From contig NZ_JPMI01000227.1 in assembly GCF_000733295.1 (NCBI RefSeq), positions 49,441-113,440 of the forward strand: DNA of 64,000 bases. The letters are read 5' to 3'. A program made the translations under genes and the position numbers. Positions 32,103-40,592 of the stretch are shown piece by piece. Origin of the DNA: Archangium violaceum Cb vi76 (GTDB taxonomy: Bacteria; Myxococcota; Myxococcia; Myxococcales; Myxococcaceae). The notes below the pieces were generated by a model, which was not told the origin of the DNA, made no database searches, and saw nothing but the letters and a program-made list of their open reading frames with translations. Position 1 is the stretch's first letter. Every line of letters starts with the position of its first letter.

Positions 32103-35100
32103 ATGAACGAGGACGCATGCCAGGAGCCCACCGGGACTCCCTTCAAGTACTTCGACCATTTCGAGGAGCACGAGCAGTGTCTCTTCGCCGGGCGCGAGGA
32201 TGAAATCCAGGAGGTCCTGACGGGGGTGGCGCGGGGCCGGACCTTCGTGCTGTATGGCCCCTCGGGCGTGGGCAAGACGTCGTTGCTGCTCGCGGGCCTG
32301 TTCCCCCTCTGGCGCCAGCGGGGCTTCCATCCGCTCCGGGTGCGCATCCTCGAGTCGCCCGTGGAGGAGCTGTGCGCCGCGCTGGCCAGCGAGCTCCAGT
32401 GCCCCGAGCTGGCCCGGGAGAAGGCCCCGCACCTGCTCGTGGAGCTCTCCGCCCGGCAGCCCCTCATCATCGTGCTGGATCAGTTCGAGCAGTTCTTCAT
32501 CCGGTTCAAGCACCGGCCCCAGGAGCGCGAGGACTTCATCGCGTTCCTGGGCCGCATCTACCGGGAGGCCGCCGCCAACGTGCGGCTCGTCTTCTGCCTG
32601 CAGGATGACTCCTACGCCCGGTTGGAGGAGCTGCGCGCCGAGCTGCCGGACCTGACCCAGCATGGGCTGCGGCTGCCGCCACTCACCGCCTATGGGGCGC
32701 GGCAGGCCATCATCCGGCCGTTGCTCCAGGTGGGCGCCCACTACGACGAGGCCTTCGTCAACGCCCTGGTGGACCAGTTGGCCGGCTGGCAGCTGGAGCC
32801 GTTCGTCCTGCAGGTCGTCTGTGGGGAACTCTACCGGGATTCCGTCGAGCGCCGGGAACGGCCCGTGCGGCTCACCCGGGAGGACCTGGAGCGGATGGGG
32901 GGGGTGGCGGGCATCCTCCAGGGTCATTCCCGTTACCTGGCGGCGAAGCTCTCGGCGGAGCGGTTGTTGCTCTTCCGCGGAGTGTTGGTGGGCCTCATCA
33001 CCTCCGAGCACACCCGGAGGACCGCCCGCGTCGAGGATCTGCTCGCGGGCATCACCCGGATGGAGCCAGGGGAGACGCGGGAGGTGCTCCAGCGCCTCGT
33101 CGCGCGGCGGCTGGTGCGCGTGGTGAACCGCCCGGATGGAACCTGGTACGAGCTGATGCACGAGAAGCTCGTGGCCATCATCGAGAAGTGGCTGGACGAG
33201 GACCCGGAGTTCACGCGCTTCCGGATGACGTGTCACCTCGTCTCTTCCTTGAGCGAGGATACCCAGTGGCGGGCGGACCCCCACTGGCTGCTCACGGCGG
33301 AGCAGCTCGCGGAGCGGGTGGACCCCTGGAAGGAGCGGTTGCGGCTGGGCGAGGAGGCGACGGAGTTCATCCTGCGCAGCAGCCTCCACGCGCATGCGGA
33401 CACCATCGCGTACTGGGCGTCCCGCCATGACGAGTTCGGCCCCGGGCGCACGACGGAGCTGCTGCTGAAGCTGTTGGAGCACCCGGACCCCGCCGTGCGG
33501 GTGGGCGCGGCCCTCGCGTGCGCGCGCCTGGAGGACGGCTCGGGCCGGCTCACCACCCGGTGCCTGAAGCTGGCGCTGGAGGCGCCGGACAAGGAGACAC
33601 GCCGCGCGGCGGGAAGCTCGTTCGCCCGGCTCATGCGTCCAGAGGATGCCGCCACGCTCCAGCGCGCGTTGACGGTACCGGAGCAGCGGGTCCGTGCGCT
33701 GGAGGTGATGGCGGACCTGGACGAGGCGGGGCGCTCGTTCCGGGCCGCTCCAGCCAGGGAGCGGTTGCGCGCGAGGCTCATCGTCCGCAGGAGGCGCGTG
33801 GAGCGCAACCAGCCCCTCATCCAGCGCCGGGCCGCCATCGGTGCCTTGACGGGCGCGAAGATGACCCTGGTCTGGGTGTTGACCATCGGTCTGGCGCTCA
33901 TGTTCGTCCTGTTCATCACCGTCTACCCGCAGCAGGTGACGCTGCACTGGTACCGGGATTTCCTCCGCAACAGTTTCGGCGTGGTGCTCGTCCTCGTCCC
34001 CTTCGTCCTGGTGCCCATCGGGATGCTCATCGGCTGGCGGGTGGCGAGGCGGACCGCCATCCTGCTCGCGCTGCACGGGCACGAGCATTGGGGCTACCCC
34101 ACCTTCCGCAGCGGGACGATCATGCTCAGCTCCGTGCTGCTCTCCTGCCTGGGGCTGCTCTTCCTCGTGGAGCGCTCGGCGGTGGTGGATGCGCTGTCGC
34201 TCAGGGTGGGCGTACCGTCGTGGCTCCTGTTGCCGCTCATCGTGCTGGCCTCCTCCTTCGGGGCCTGGATGCTGACGTGGCTGCTCGTCGCGCTCGCCAG
34301 CCATTGCATTCCCGAGAAGGCGCGTGCCCCCATCATCTATCTCTGGGCCTTCCTCGGCAGTGCGTGCCTTCCCATCGCCTTCGAGATGTTCCTGTCCCGT
34401 TCCATCCTCTGGGCGGGGAGCTGGGACCGCGACCTCCCGGCGCTGGTGAGCTTCGTCGCGGCGGTCTCGTCCGTCATCGCCAGCTTCCAGTCCTTCGTCG
34501 TCACCTGTGCGCTGGCCGTGGCGCGCAAACGGCTCGGTGCAGATCAGCCCTCCCCGCGGCGCTTCGCCATCCGGCTGGCACGCGTCGGCCTCGTGCTGAC
34601 GGCCCTCCTCGTCGTGGGCAGCAGCATCTTCTTCTGGGGGGCCGATACGCTGCCTTTCCGGCTTCCCCTCGTGCTCGGGCAGGAGTTGTCCCTGGAGGGA
34701 GCCGTGTGGAAGGTCCGGGATACGGACTACTTCACCATCCAGGGACCGGGCTCGGAGAGCTTCGCGATGTCCGTCCAGGGCGGGGACGTCCGGACCCGGC
34801 TGCTGCTCGACGGGATTGATGTCACCGAGGGCTCGATCCTGGTCTCCGCGCGCCCGCGGGTGCTCGCGGCCATCACCCCCGAGCCCCCGAATCCGGACCC
34901 GGACCCGGACAGTCCAGCGCCCGAGCTCCCGCCCCGCGTGCGCTACCACTACGGGCTTGCCGAGGAGCCCATCCAGTGGAGCGCTCCCGAACGGGTGGAT
35001 GGACAGCACTGGACGCTGCTCTCGCTCCCGCTCTACTCCTTGCCATCGACGCCGCTGGGGGATGCCCAATGGCAGGCCCGCGTGGAGAGCGTCTTGCCCC

Positions 35101-35489
35101 CGGATTGGAGGAAGGAGGGCGCGGTGGTGCTCGTGCATCCCGTGCTGCTCCATCTTTCCGGCATGGAGAAGGGTCGGTGCCTGGGCGTCTTCGGCTCCAG
35201 TGACAGGGTGTCCGGCTTCATGAACGCGCTCGTCATCCGCAATCGGGATGACTCCGCCCTCGTGCCTCCTCCCAACTCCCAGGCCGAGCTCTTCCTGGAC
35301 GCCTTCCGCGTGGCGCCCGGGCCCGGGGGCCACTGGTCCCTCTCGATGACCGTCTCCCCGTCGCGCGACGTCGATCCCCAGCAGTGCGTGCCGGTCCGCG
35401 GCCTCTCCATGGTGATGGAGGACGGGCGCAAGGAGCCCAGGCTCTCCGGTGATACCTCATGGATGCTGGTGGCCATGAAGATGTACTGA
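32103..35489 (+). CDS. STAND-type NTPase with seven predicted membrane spans
   Basis: 1128 aa from ATG 32103 (GAGGGATAGGG upstream). The N-terminus (PFKYFDHFEEHEQCLFAGRE) leads into a novel-STAND NTPase: Walker A YGPSGVGKTS (52-59) and Walker B QPLIIVLDQFEQFF (121-130), with a winged-helix/arm region (LTREDLERMGG, YELMHEKLVAII). Residues ~430-560 look like HEAT-type repeats (LLEHPDPAVRVGAALACARL). Residues ~585-848 hold about seven hydrophobic helices (e.g. MTLVWVLTIGLALMFVLFI, FGVVLVLVPFVLVPIGMLIG). The C-terminal ~280 residues are soluble and unrecognised, with a Pro/Asp spacer (PNPDPDPDSPAPE). The gene follows the CHAT protein by 2 nt. Ligand-triggered oligomerisation at the membrane is the usual STAND logic; a pore or signalling role is inference. 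Confidence 0.78.
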   Translation: MNEDACQEPTGTPFKYFDHFEEHEQCLFAGREDEIQEVLTGVARGRTFVLYGPSGVGKTSLLLAGLFPLWRQRGFHPLRVRILESPVEELCAALASELQCPELAREKAPHLLVELSARQPLIIVLDQFEQFFIRFKHRPQEREDFIAFLGRIYREAAANVRLVFCLQDDSYARLEELRAELPDLTQHGLRLPPLTAYGARQAIIRPLLQVGAHYDEAFVNALVDQLAGWQLEPFVLQVVCGELYRDSVERRERPVRLTREDLERMGGVAGILQGHSRYLAAKLSAERLLLFRGVLVGLITSEHTRRTARVEDLLAGITRMEPGETREVLQRLVARRLVRVVNRPDGTWYELMHEKLVAIIEKWLDEDPEFTRFRMTCHLVSSLSEDTQWRADPHWLLTAEQLAERVDPWKERLRLGEEATEFILRSSLHAHADTIAYWASRHDEFGPGRTTELLLKLLEHPDPAVRVGAALACARLEDGSGRLTTRCLKLALEAPDKETRRAAGSSFARLMRPEDAATLQRALTVPEQRVRALEVMADLDEAGRSFRAAPARERLRARLIVRRRRVERNQPLIQRRAAIGALTGAKMTLVWVLTIGLALMFVLFITVYPQQVTLHWYRDFLRNSFGVVLVLVPFVLVPIGMLIGWRVARRTAILLALHGHEHWGYPTFRSGTIMLSSVLLSCLGLLFLVERSAVVDALSLRVGVPSWLLLPLIVLASSFGAWMLTWLLVALASHCIPEKARAPIIYLWAFLGSACLPIAFEMFLSRSILWAGSWDRDLPALVSFVAAVSSVIASFQSFVVTCALAVARKRLGADQPSPRRFAIRLARVGLVLTALLVVGSSIFFWGADTLPFRLPLVLGQELSLEGAVWKVRDTDYFTIQGPGSESFAMSVQGGDVRTRLLLDGIDVTEGSILVSARPRVLAAITPEPPNPDPDPDSPAPELPPRVRYHYGLAEEPIQWSAPERVDGQHWTLLSLPLYSLPSTPLGDAQWQARVESVLPPDWRKEGAVVLVHPVLLHLSGMEKGRCLGVFGSSDRVSGFMNALVIRNRDDSALVPPPNSQAELFLDAFRVAPGPGGHWSLSMTVSPSRDVDPQQCVPVRGLSMVMEDGRKEPRLSGDTSWMLVAMKMY

Positions 35490-35497
35490 GGGGGTTC

Positions 35498-37171
35498 CTA
35501 CTTCCCCGCGCTCGCCGGACCCGGGCAGAGCGGAGCGTCATGGCCGTCCTTGCTCGCGACCTCCCGGGCGCCCCCGCGCAGCCGCTCGATGCGGCCGGTG
35601 GTGGTGGGGGCAATGGCCTCGGCGGAGGCGAAGGCATCGCGCAGCACGTCCTGCGTGGTGCGGCCCTTGTCCGGAGAGACGCGGTACTTCGCGCCCTTGA
35701 ACATGGAGTACCCGTCACCGCCGCCGGACATGTACGAGTTGGTGGCCAGCGTGTACGTGCGCTTCACGTCCAGCGGCTCGCCATTCACGGTGACGCGGAC
35801 GATCCGGTCGCCCGCGGGGCGGCACACGTCGAAGGCGTACTGGATGCCGGAGACCTGGGGGAAGCGGCCGGGGTCCGTCTCCTCGGCGCTGCGGCTGACA
35901 CCGTGCTCGAGCGCCTGGCGCAGCACCGCGCCCGACACCTCGATGCTCACCACCGAGCCCGGGTAGGGGTGGATGGCCAGCACGTCGCGCCGGGTGAGCG
36001 GGCCCGGCCTCAGCACCGAGTCCGAGCGGATGGAGCCCCCATTGATGAGCGCCACCTCCGCGCCGGCGGCCTCGCGGTAGGCGTCCGCGACGAAGGAGGC
36101 CAGGTTCGTCTCGTGGCTGCGGTTGGAGCCCTCGAGGGCATCCAGGGGCACCCGCGTGCGGCCCACGGGCTGGGAGAGATCGGCCATCATCGCGTCGTAC
36201 TCGCGCATGGCGCTGGCGAAGGCGGGGTCCTCCGGCACCTCGGGCGTCACCGGCAGCACGTCGAAGTCCATGCTCTTGAGCTTGCCGCTCTGGGTGCCCA
36301 CATGCAGGGTGACGCGCCCCAGCTCCCGCGCCTCGGAGGACATCTTGACGATGGGCGTGCCGTTGGACACCGCCTGCATCATCACGTGCTCGTGGCCACC
36401 GATGATGAGATCGATGGGGGCGCAGCGGGCGAGCACCTTGTCCTCGGCGACGAACAGGTGCGTGAGCCCGATGACGATCTGCGCGCCCTGCTTGCGCATC
36501 TGCGGCACCAGCTCGCGCGCCTTGGCGCACGTGTCCGTGAAGAACACGTCCGGGCCGGGCTTGGAGCTGTACTTCGTCTTGCCCAGCAGGACCCCGAAGA
36601 TGCCCACCTTCACGCCGCCCACGTCGCGGATGACGAAGGGCGGGGTATCCGCGAAGGTGCGGCCCGTCTGCTTGTCCATGACGTTGGCGCCCAGCCAGGT
36701 GAAGCGGGACTCCTGGATGCGCTCGCGCATCACGTCGGGACCGAAGTCGAACTCGTGGTTGCCCAGCACCGCGAAGTCCAGGCCCAGCGCGTTCCACGCG
36801 TCGATCATCTGCTTGCCCTTGTGGACGGTGGACTCCACGGAGGGCCCCAGCGTGTCACCGGCCATGAGGAACAGCGTGTTCGGCGACTCGGCGAGCACCT
36901 GCTTGCGCAGCGTGGAGAGCCGCCCCAGTCCGCCCCGGGCCCCGAAGTCCACCGGGGTGAACTGGTACACGTCGTTGACGTGCAGCAGCGTGAGCGTGAC
37001 GGTGGGCTCCTCGTCCTGCGCCGCCTCGGTGGCCGCGTCGTCGGCCGGTTTGGGCTCCGCGGCCGAGGAGGACGTGGGGGCGCTCCCGGGCAGCGAGGCG
37101 CAACCAGCGGCGAGAAGCAGGGCGGCCAGGAGTGTGGCCAGGGGGCTCGGCGGGCGGAACGGGAGGGCCAT
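35498..37171 (-). CDS. 5'-nucleotidase/2',3'-cyclic phosphodiesterase-type lipoprotein
   Basis: 557 aa. The start at 37171 gives a 24-residue lipoprotein signal ending LLLAAGC; an in-frame ATG at 37201 is possible, and neither has a good ribosome binding site. After a Ser/Ala/Pro linker come the calcineurin-like metal motifs TLLHVNDVYQF, AGDTLGPS, GNHEFDFGPDV, IIGGHEH, and the C-terminal 5'-nucleotidase domain (ALINGGSIRSD, RRDVLAIHPYPGSVVSIEVSG, NSYMSGGGDGYSMFKG). UshA-type enzymes hydrolyse extracellular nucleotides. It should sit in the outer membrane or periplasm. The 3' end is 9 nt from the convergent STAND gene. The phosphatase substrate is inferred. Confidence 0.85.
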   Translation of the reverse strand: MALPFRPPSPLATLLAALLLAAGCASLPGSAPTSSSAAEPKPADDAATEAAQDEEPTVTLTLLHVNDVYQFTPVDFGARGGLGRLSTLRKQVLAESPNTLFLMAGDTLGPSVESTVHKGKQMIDAWNALGLDFAVLGNHEFDFGPDVMRERIQESRFTWLGANVMDKQTGRTFADTPPFVIRDVGGVKVGIFGVLLGKTKYSSKPGPDVFFTDTCAKARELVPQMRKQGAQIVIGLTHLFVAEDKVLARCAPIDLIIGGHEHVMMQAVSNGTPIVKMSSEARELGRVTLHVGTQSGKLKSMDFDVLPVTPEVPEDPAFASAMREYDAMMADLSQPVGRTRVPLDALEGSNRSHETNLASFVADAYREAAGAEVALINGGSIRSDSVLRPGPLTRRDVLAIHPYPGSVVSIEVSGAVLRQALEHGVSRSAEETDPGRFPQVSGIQYAFDVCRPAGDRIVRVTVNGEPLDVKRTYTLATNSYMSGGGDGYSMFKGAKYRVSPDKGRTTQDVLRDAFASAEAIAPTTTGRIERLRGGAREVASKDGHDAPLCPGPASAGK

Positions 37172-37364
37172 GGGTGTTCGTCGGTGGGGCCAATGTCCCA
37201 TGTCCGGCTCGCTTGTGCATCCTTTCGCGTGACCTCACCGTGACGCGGTGTGGCGATGCCCGGCTCCCTCCTCGCCCGGGGGGCGGCACCGGGCGGAAGC
37301 GCTTCACTACGGGTGGGAGACGCGGACGGAGATGGAGCACGCCCGCTCGCTCGGGAAGCGGAGC

Positions 37365-38111
37365 TCAGACGGTGTAGCGGCGCCCCTGCGTGAGCGGCTC
37401 GATGTTGCTCGCCCCGAGGTCGAAGTCATCCGGGTAGTGGATGAGCCGCATCTTCGCGCGCAGGGCGGCGGGCAGCGCGGCCAGCTTCTCGTAGGGTGTG
37501 TGCACGCCGTAGTTCGTCTCGTGCACCACGAGGTCCGCCTCGGCGAGCCAGGAGATGAGGCCCTCGTCGTAGGCGGTGTCGGCGCTGTAGCCCAGGCAGC
37601 GCCCGCCAGCGCGGATGCGCAGGGCCGTGGTGGGCACGTGGTGGTAGGTGAGGCGGCTCTCGATGGAGAAGGGACCGAAGCGCACGGCGGCCTCGGTGGA
37701 GAGCGGGAGGGGCTCGAAGTAGTCCTCGAAGCCATGGCGCTGGGGCTCGCCGCCGGGCTTGCGGATGAGGTCCTCCATGCCCGCGGCGAGGTGGCCGTCC
37801 CACAGCCGGCGCGTCACGTCCGGGTGGGCGAGCAGCCGCAGCTTCCGTTTGAGCACGAAGAAGGAGAAGTATCCGAGCCCCTCCACGCCAGAGCTGTGGT
37901 CCGCGTGCAGGTGGGTGAGGACGAGGCCCGACACGCGGTCCGCGTCCAGCTCCACGCCCGAGGAGAGGCTGGCCTCGCGCATCATCTTGCGGATGGGGTG
38001 GGGGCAGTCGATGAGCAGCACCTGGCCCTCGGCTTCGAGCGCCAGACACGAGGAGTAGTGCAGCGCGGAGAAGGCATCGCCAACGCCGAGGGTGACGAAG
38101 GACAGGCTCAT
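37365..38111 (-). CDS. MBL-fold metallo-hydrolase
   Basis: 248 aa from ATG 38111, which shares one base with the coaD stop (TGATG). The metallo-beta-lactamase zinc motif is THLHADHSSG, preceded by VLLIDCPHPIRKMM (conserved Asp) and followed by a later His (TYHHVPTTALRI) and GYSADTAYDEGL / VVHETNY, the pattern of RNase Z/YycJ/phosphodiesterase-like MBL proteins. No signal peptide; cytosolic. Last gene of the tetR-MFS-coaD-MBL operon. The substrate is not recognisable. Confidence 0.82.
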   Translation of the reverse strand: MSLSFVTLGVGDAFSALHYSSCLALEAEGQVLLIDCPHPIRKMMREASLSSGVELDADRVSGLVLTHLHADHSSGVEGLGYFSFFVLKRKLRLLAHPDVTRRLWDGHLAAGMEDLIRKPGGEPQRHGFEDYFEPLPLSTEAAVRFGPFSIESRLTYHHVPTTALRIRAGGRCLGYSADTAYDEGLISWLAEADLVVHETNYGVHTPYEKLAALPAALRAKMRLIHYPDDFDLGASNIEPLTQGRRYTV

Positions 38112-38608
38112 CACGGGCTCCGGAGGGAAGGGGGGCTCAGTCGCGACCGCAGCTTCGCCGCGACGGCGGGCGGGCAGAAGTCGGAAACGTCCTCGCCGCG
38201 CGCCAGCTTCTCCTTGAGGCTGCTGCTGCTCACCTCGGCGAGGTGGGACTCGGCGGGGAGGAAGAGGGTGGCCAGGTCCGGGGCGAGCGCGCGGTTGGCC
38301 TGGGCCAGCGTCGTCTCGAACTGGGCATCCGTGGCGCCACGCACCCCGCGCAGCAGCACGCTGGCGCCGATGGCCCGCGCGTAGTCCACGATGAGGCCCT
38401 CGGTGCTGGCCACGGTGACGTTGGGGTGGAGCGCCACCACCTCGCGCAGCAACTCCACGCGCTCGGCCACGGAGAGGAGGGTGCGCTTCTCGGGGTTGAT
38501 GGCCACCACCACCACGACATGGCCGAAGAGGCGCGCGGCCTGACGGATGACGGAGAGGTGGCCGGCGGTCACCGGGTCGAAGCTGCCGGCGTAGACGGCG
38601 ATGGTCAT
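38111..38608 (-). CDS. coaD: Phosphopantetheine adenylyltransferase
   Basis: 165 aa, the usual length. It transfers AMP from ATP to 4'-phosphopantetheine, making dephospho-CoA, the penultimate step of CoA synthesis. The nucleotidyltransferase motif VYAGSFDPVTAGHLSVI (TxGH), AINPEKRTLLSVAERVELL, LLRGVRGATDAQFETTLAQANR and the C-terminal SSSLKEKLARGEDVSDFCP are all present. Start at ATG 38608 with GGAGGT 6 nt upstream; the ATG overlaps the MFS stop. Having CoA synthesis downstream of a TetR-controlled transporter is an unusual arrangement. Confidence 0.94.
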   Translation of the reverse strand: MTIAVYAGSFDPVTAGHLSVIRQAARLFGHVVVVVAINPEKRTLLSVAERVELLREVVALHPNVTVASTEGLIVDYARAIGASVLLRGVRGATDAQFETTLAQANRALAPDLATLFLPAESHLAEVSSSSLKEKLARGEDVSDFCPPAVAAKLRSRLSPPSLRSP

Positions 38609-39852
38609 CACGACACCTCCGGGTGAGCCCCGGGCGCGAGCGTCCGGGGGGTATGAAAGGTGAAGGCCACCCAGACGACGGCCAGGGCGCAGACGGCCGC
38701 CGAGAGCGTGAAGTGCCACGCGTAGCCGAAGGCCTGGGCGCTGAAGCCACTCACGGCCGCGGCGGCGCCGGTGGCGAGCACCACGAGCGAGGCCTGCAGC
38801 GTGTAGTCGGAGGCGGCGTGCTCCGGGCGGCACTGGTCCATCATCACCGTGAAGAGGGTGGCGGTGGCCATGCCGCTCGCCAGGTGCTCCACGCCGCAGA
38901 CGAGGGCGAGCACGGGCACGGAGGCCCCGAGCGCGGCCAGGGCGTAGAGGAGCACCGCCGCCGCCTGCAGCGTGCCGAAGACGAGCAGCGCGCGCCGTTG
39001 GCCCAGCCGGTTGACGAGCGCCCCGCCGATGAGCGCGCCCAGCAGCCCCGTGGTGAAGCCCACGATGCCGAGCATCCATCCCACCTGGGCCAGCTCCAGC
39101 CCCACGTCGACGAGGAAGGTGCGGAGCATGCCCGTGGCCAGGTGCTCGCCCGCCTTGAAGAGGACGAGCAGGGTGAGCCACGTGCCCGCGCCGGGGCGCC
39201 GCGTCCAGGACAGCAGGGATTCGCGGAGCCAGGGCCCGAGGCGCATGGCCTCGTGTCCGGACGCGGGGGAGGCGGGCTCGCGGAACAGGGCCACCGGCAC
39301 CGTGGCCACGAGCAGCATCACGCCCATGCTCAGCAGGGTGGAGCGCCAGCCCAGGGTGTCGATGAGGATGAGCATCAGCCCGCCGCCGAGAATCATGCCC
39401 ACGCGGTAGCCGGCCACCTGGATGCCGTTGCCCCAGCCGCGCTCGTGGCGCTCGAGCAGCTCCACCGCGAGCCCGTCCGTGGCCACGTCCTGCGTGGCCG
39501 CCAGCAGGTTGACGAGCAGCACGGCTCCGAGGAGCGCGGGGATGCTCACCGTGCCCTCGGGAAGGGCGAGCCCCAGGAGCAGCGCCGCCGAGAGGACCTG
39601 CAACGGGAGGATGTAGCCGCGCCGCCGGCCCAGGCGCTCCGAGCCGTACCGGTCCATGAGCGGGGCCCAGAGGAACTTGAGCGCCCAGGGCAGCGCGAGC
39701 AGGTTCGCCAGGCCGATGTCCGGCAGCGACATGCCCTGCATGCGCAGCAGCACGGGCAGCGTCTGGGTGAAGAAGCCGAAGGGCAGGCCCTGCGAGAGGT
39801 AGAGGCTCGTGAGCAGCCCGAGCTTCATGGGAGTGTTCAGCGAGGTCTTCAT
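38608..39852 (-). CDS. MFS transporter, AmpG-like
   Basis: 414 aa with about 12 hydrophobic helices and no signal peptide. The N-terminus MKLGLLTSLYLSQGLPFGFFTQTLPVLLR, the loop WAPLMDRYGSERLGRRRGYILPLQ, AATQDVATDGLAVELL and GNGIQVAGYRVGMILGGG are typical of the AmpG/Acatn family, which move muropeptides or acetyl-CoA. The exact cargo here is unknown. ATG 39852 lies in GGAGGGCACATG and overlaps the tetR stop (ATGA). The stop overlaps coaD. Regulation by the upstream TetR-type repressor is likely. Confidence 0.82.
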   Translation of the reverse strand: MKTSLNTPMKLGLLTSLYLSQGLPFGFFTQTLPVLLRMQGMSLPDIGLANLLALPWALKFLWAPLMDRYGSERLGRRRGYILPLQVLSAALLLGLALPEGTVSIPALLGAVLLVNLLAATQDVATDGLAVELLERHERGWGNGIQVAGYRVGMILGGGLMLILIDTLGWRSTLLSMGVMLLVATVPVALFREPASPASGHEAMRLGPWLRESLLSWTRRPGAGTWLTLLVLFKAGEHLATGMLRTFLVDVGLELAQVGWMLGIVGFTTGLLGALIGGALVNRLGQRRALLVFGTLQAAAVLLYALAALGASVPVLALVCGVEHLASGMATATLFTVMMDQCRPEHAASDYTLQASLVVLATGAAAAVSGFSAQAFGYAWHFTLSAAVCALAVVWVAFTFHTPRTLAPGAHPEVS

Positions 39853-40454
39853 GTGCCCTCCGGAGACTCGGCCGCGTCGAGCAGCCCCGCGGCCATGCGC
39901 TTCACCGTGCCCGCGGCGGAGCCCGGAGGCGTGAGGCCCGGTGCCGCCGTCGAGAGGACGAAGTAGCCCTGCACCGCCGCGAAGAGGCCCGCCGCCACCG
40001 CTCGCGCCCGTCGGCGGCCGATGACCGCGCCCACCAGCTCCTCCAGGTGCTCGAGGTCCGCGCGCACCACCTTCTCGTAGGCCGCGCGCACCTCGGGCTG
40101 CCGCACGGCCTCCGCGCTGATGGTCACCCACGCGGCCACCGAGGCGGGGTCCGCGTCCTCCCCCGTGGCCAGGAAGGCGTCGAGGAACGCGTCCACCTGC
40201 GCCCGGGCTCCGCCCTTCACCCGCTCCAGCCGCGTCTTCACCCGCTCGCGCACGCGCCCCGCCAGTTGCTCCACCAGCGTCAGGAGGATCTCCTGCTTCT
40301 CCGTGAAGTGGTAGTGCACCAGCCCCGGGCTGAGCCCCGCCGCCTTCGCGATTTCCGCGATGGACGCGCGCTCGTAGCCGCGCTCGGCCATGACGCGCAG
40401 CAGACCCTCGACGATCTGCTGCCGGCGCTCCTCCGTGTTCGATGGGCGGGCCAT
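39849..40454 (-). CDS. TetR-family transcriptional regulator
   Basis: 201 aa from ATG 40454. The N-terminal TetR helix-turn-helix is intact: RRQQIVEGLLRVMAERGYERASIAEIAKAAGLSPGLVHYHFTEKQEILL. The C-terminal domain (AWVTISAEAVRQPEVRAAYEKVV) is the divergent ligand-binding part. It heads the operon and overlaps the transporter gene by ATGA. A palindromic site, GTTGGT-CA-ACCAAC, lies at its own promoter just after the -10 box, so autorepression and control of the MFS-coaD-MBL genes is likely. The ligand is unknown. Confidence 0.88.
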   Translation of the reverse strand: MARPSNTEERRQQIVEGLLRVMAERGYERASIAEIAKAAGLSPGLVHYHFTEKQEILLTLVEQLAGRVRERVKTRLERVKGGARAQVDAFLDAFLATGEDADPASVAAWVTISAEAVRQPEVRAAYEKVVRADLEHLEELVGAVIGRRRARAVAAGLFAAVQGYFVLSTAAPGLTPPGSAAGTVKRMAAGLLDAAESPEGT

Positions 40455-40472
40455 CCGCGGCTCCGTTTCTAG

Positions 40473-40514
40473 GTTGGTCAACCAACTTATAAGCCCGTGG
40501 ACCCACGGCGTCAA
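40473..40514 (-). promoter_or_regulatory. Promoter and operator of the tetR-MFS-coaD-MBL operon
   Basis: On the minus strand -35 TTGACG (40509-40514) and -10 TATAAG (40486-40491) are spaced exactly 17 nt. The palindrome GTTGGT-TG-ACCAAC (40473-40486) starts at the edge of the -10 box and spans the predicted transcription start. This is a textbook position for a TetR repressor site. Confidence 0.72.
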
Positions 40515-40545
40515 CCCGGACGCTGGGGTTCAACCTGGGGTGCGA

Positions 40546-40585
40546 GATACCCTCACCCCGTCCCTCTCCCGGGGGGAGAGGGGAG
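40546..40585 (-). repeat. Dispersed GC-rich inverted repeat, copy 1
   Basis: On the minus strand it reads CCCTCTCCC-ccc-GGGAGAGGG followed by ACGGGGTGAGGG. The same unit occurs at 52691 and 62147. It lies in the gap between tetR and the repeat-rich protein gene. Confidence 0.7.
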
Positions 40586-40592
40586 TTGTGCG

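Noticed and set aside
32010..35333. A 1107-aa open frame antisense to the STAND gene
   Set aside because: The sense strand has Walker motifs, membrane helices and a good ribosome binding site; the antisense frame lacks any such feature.
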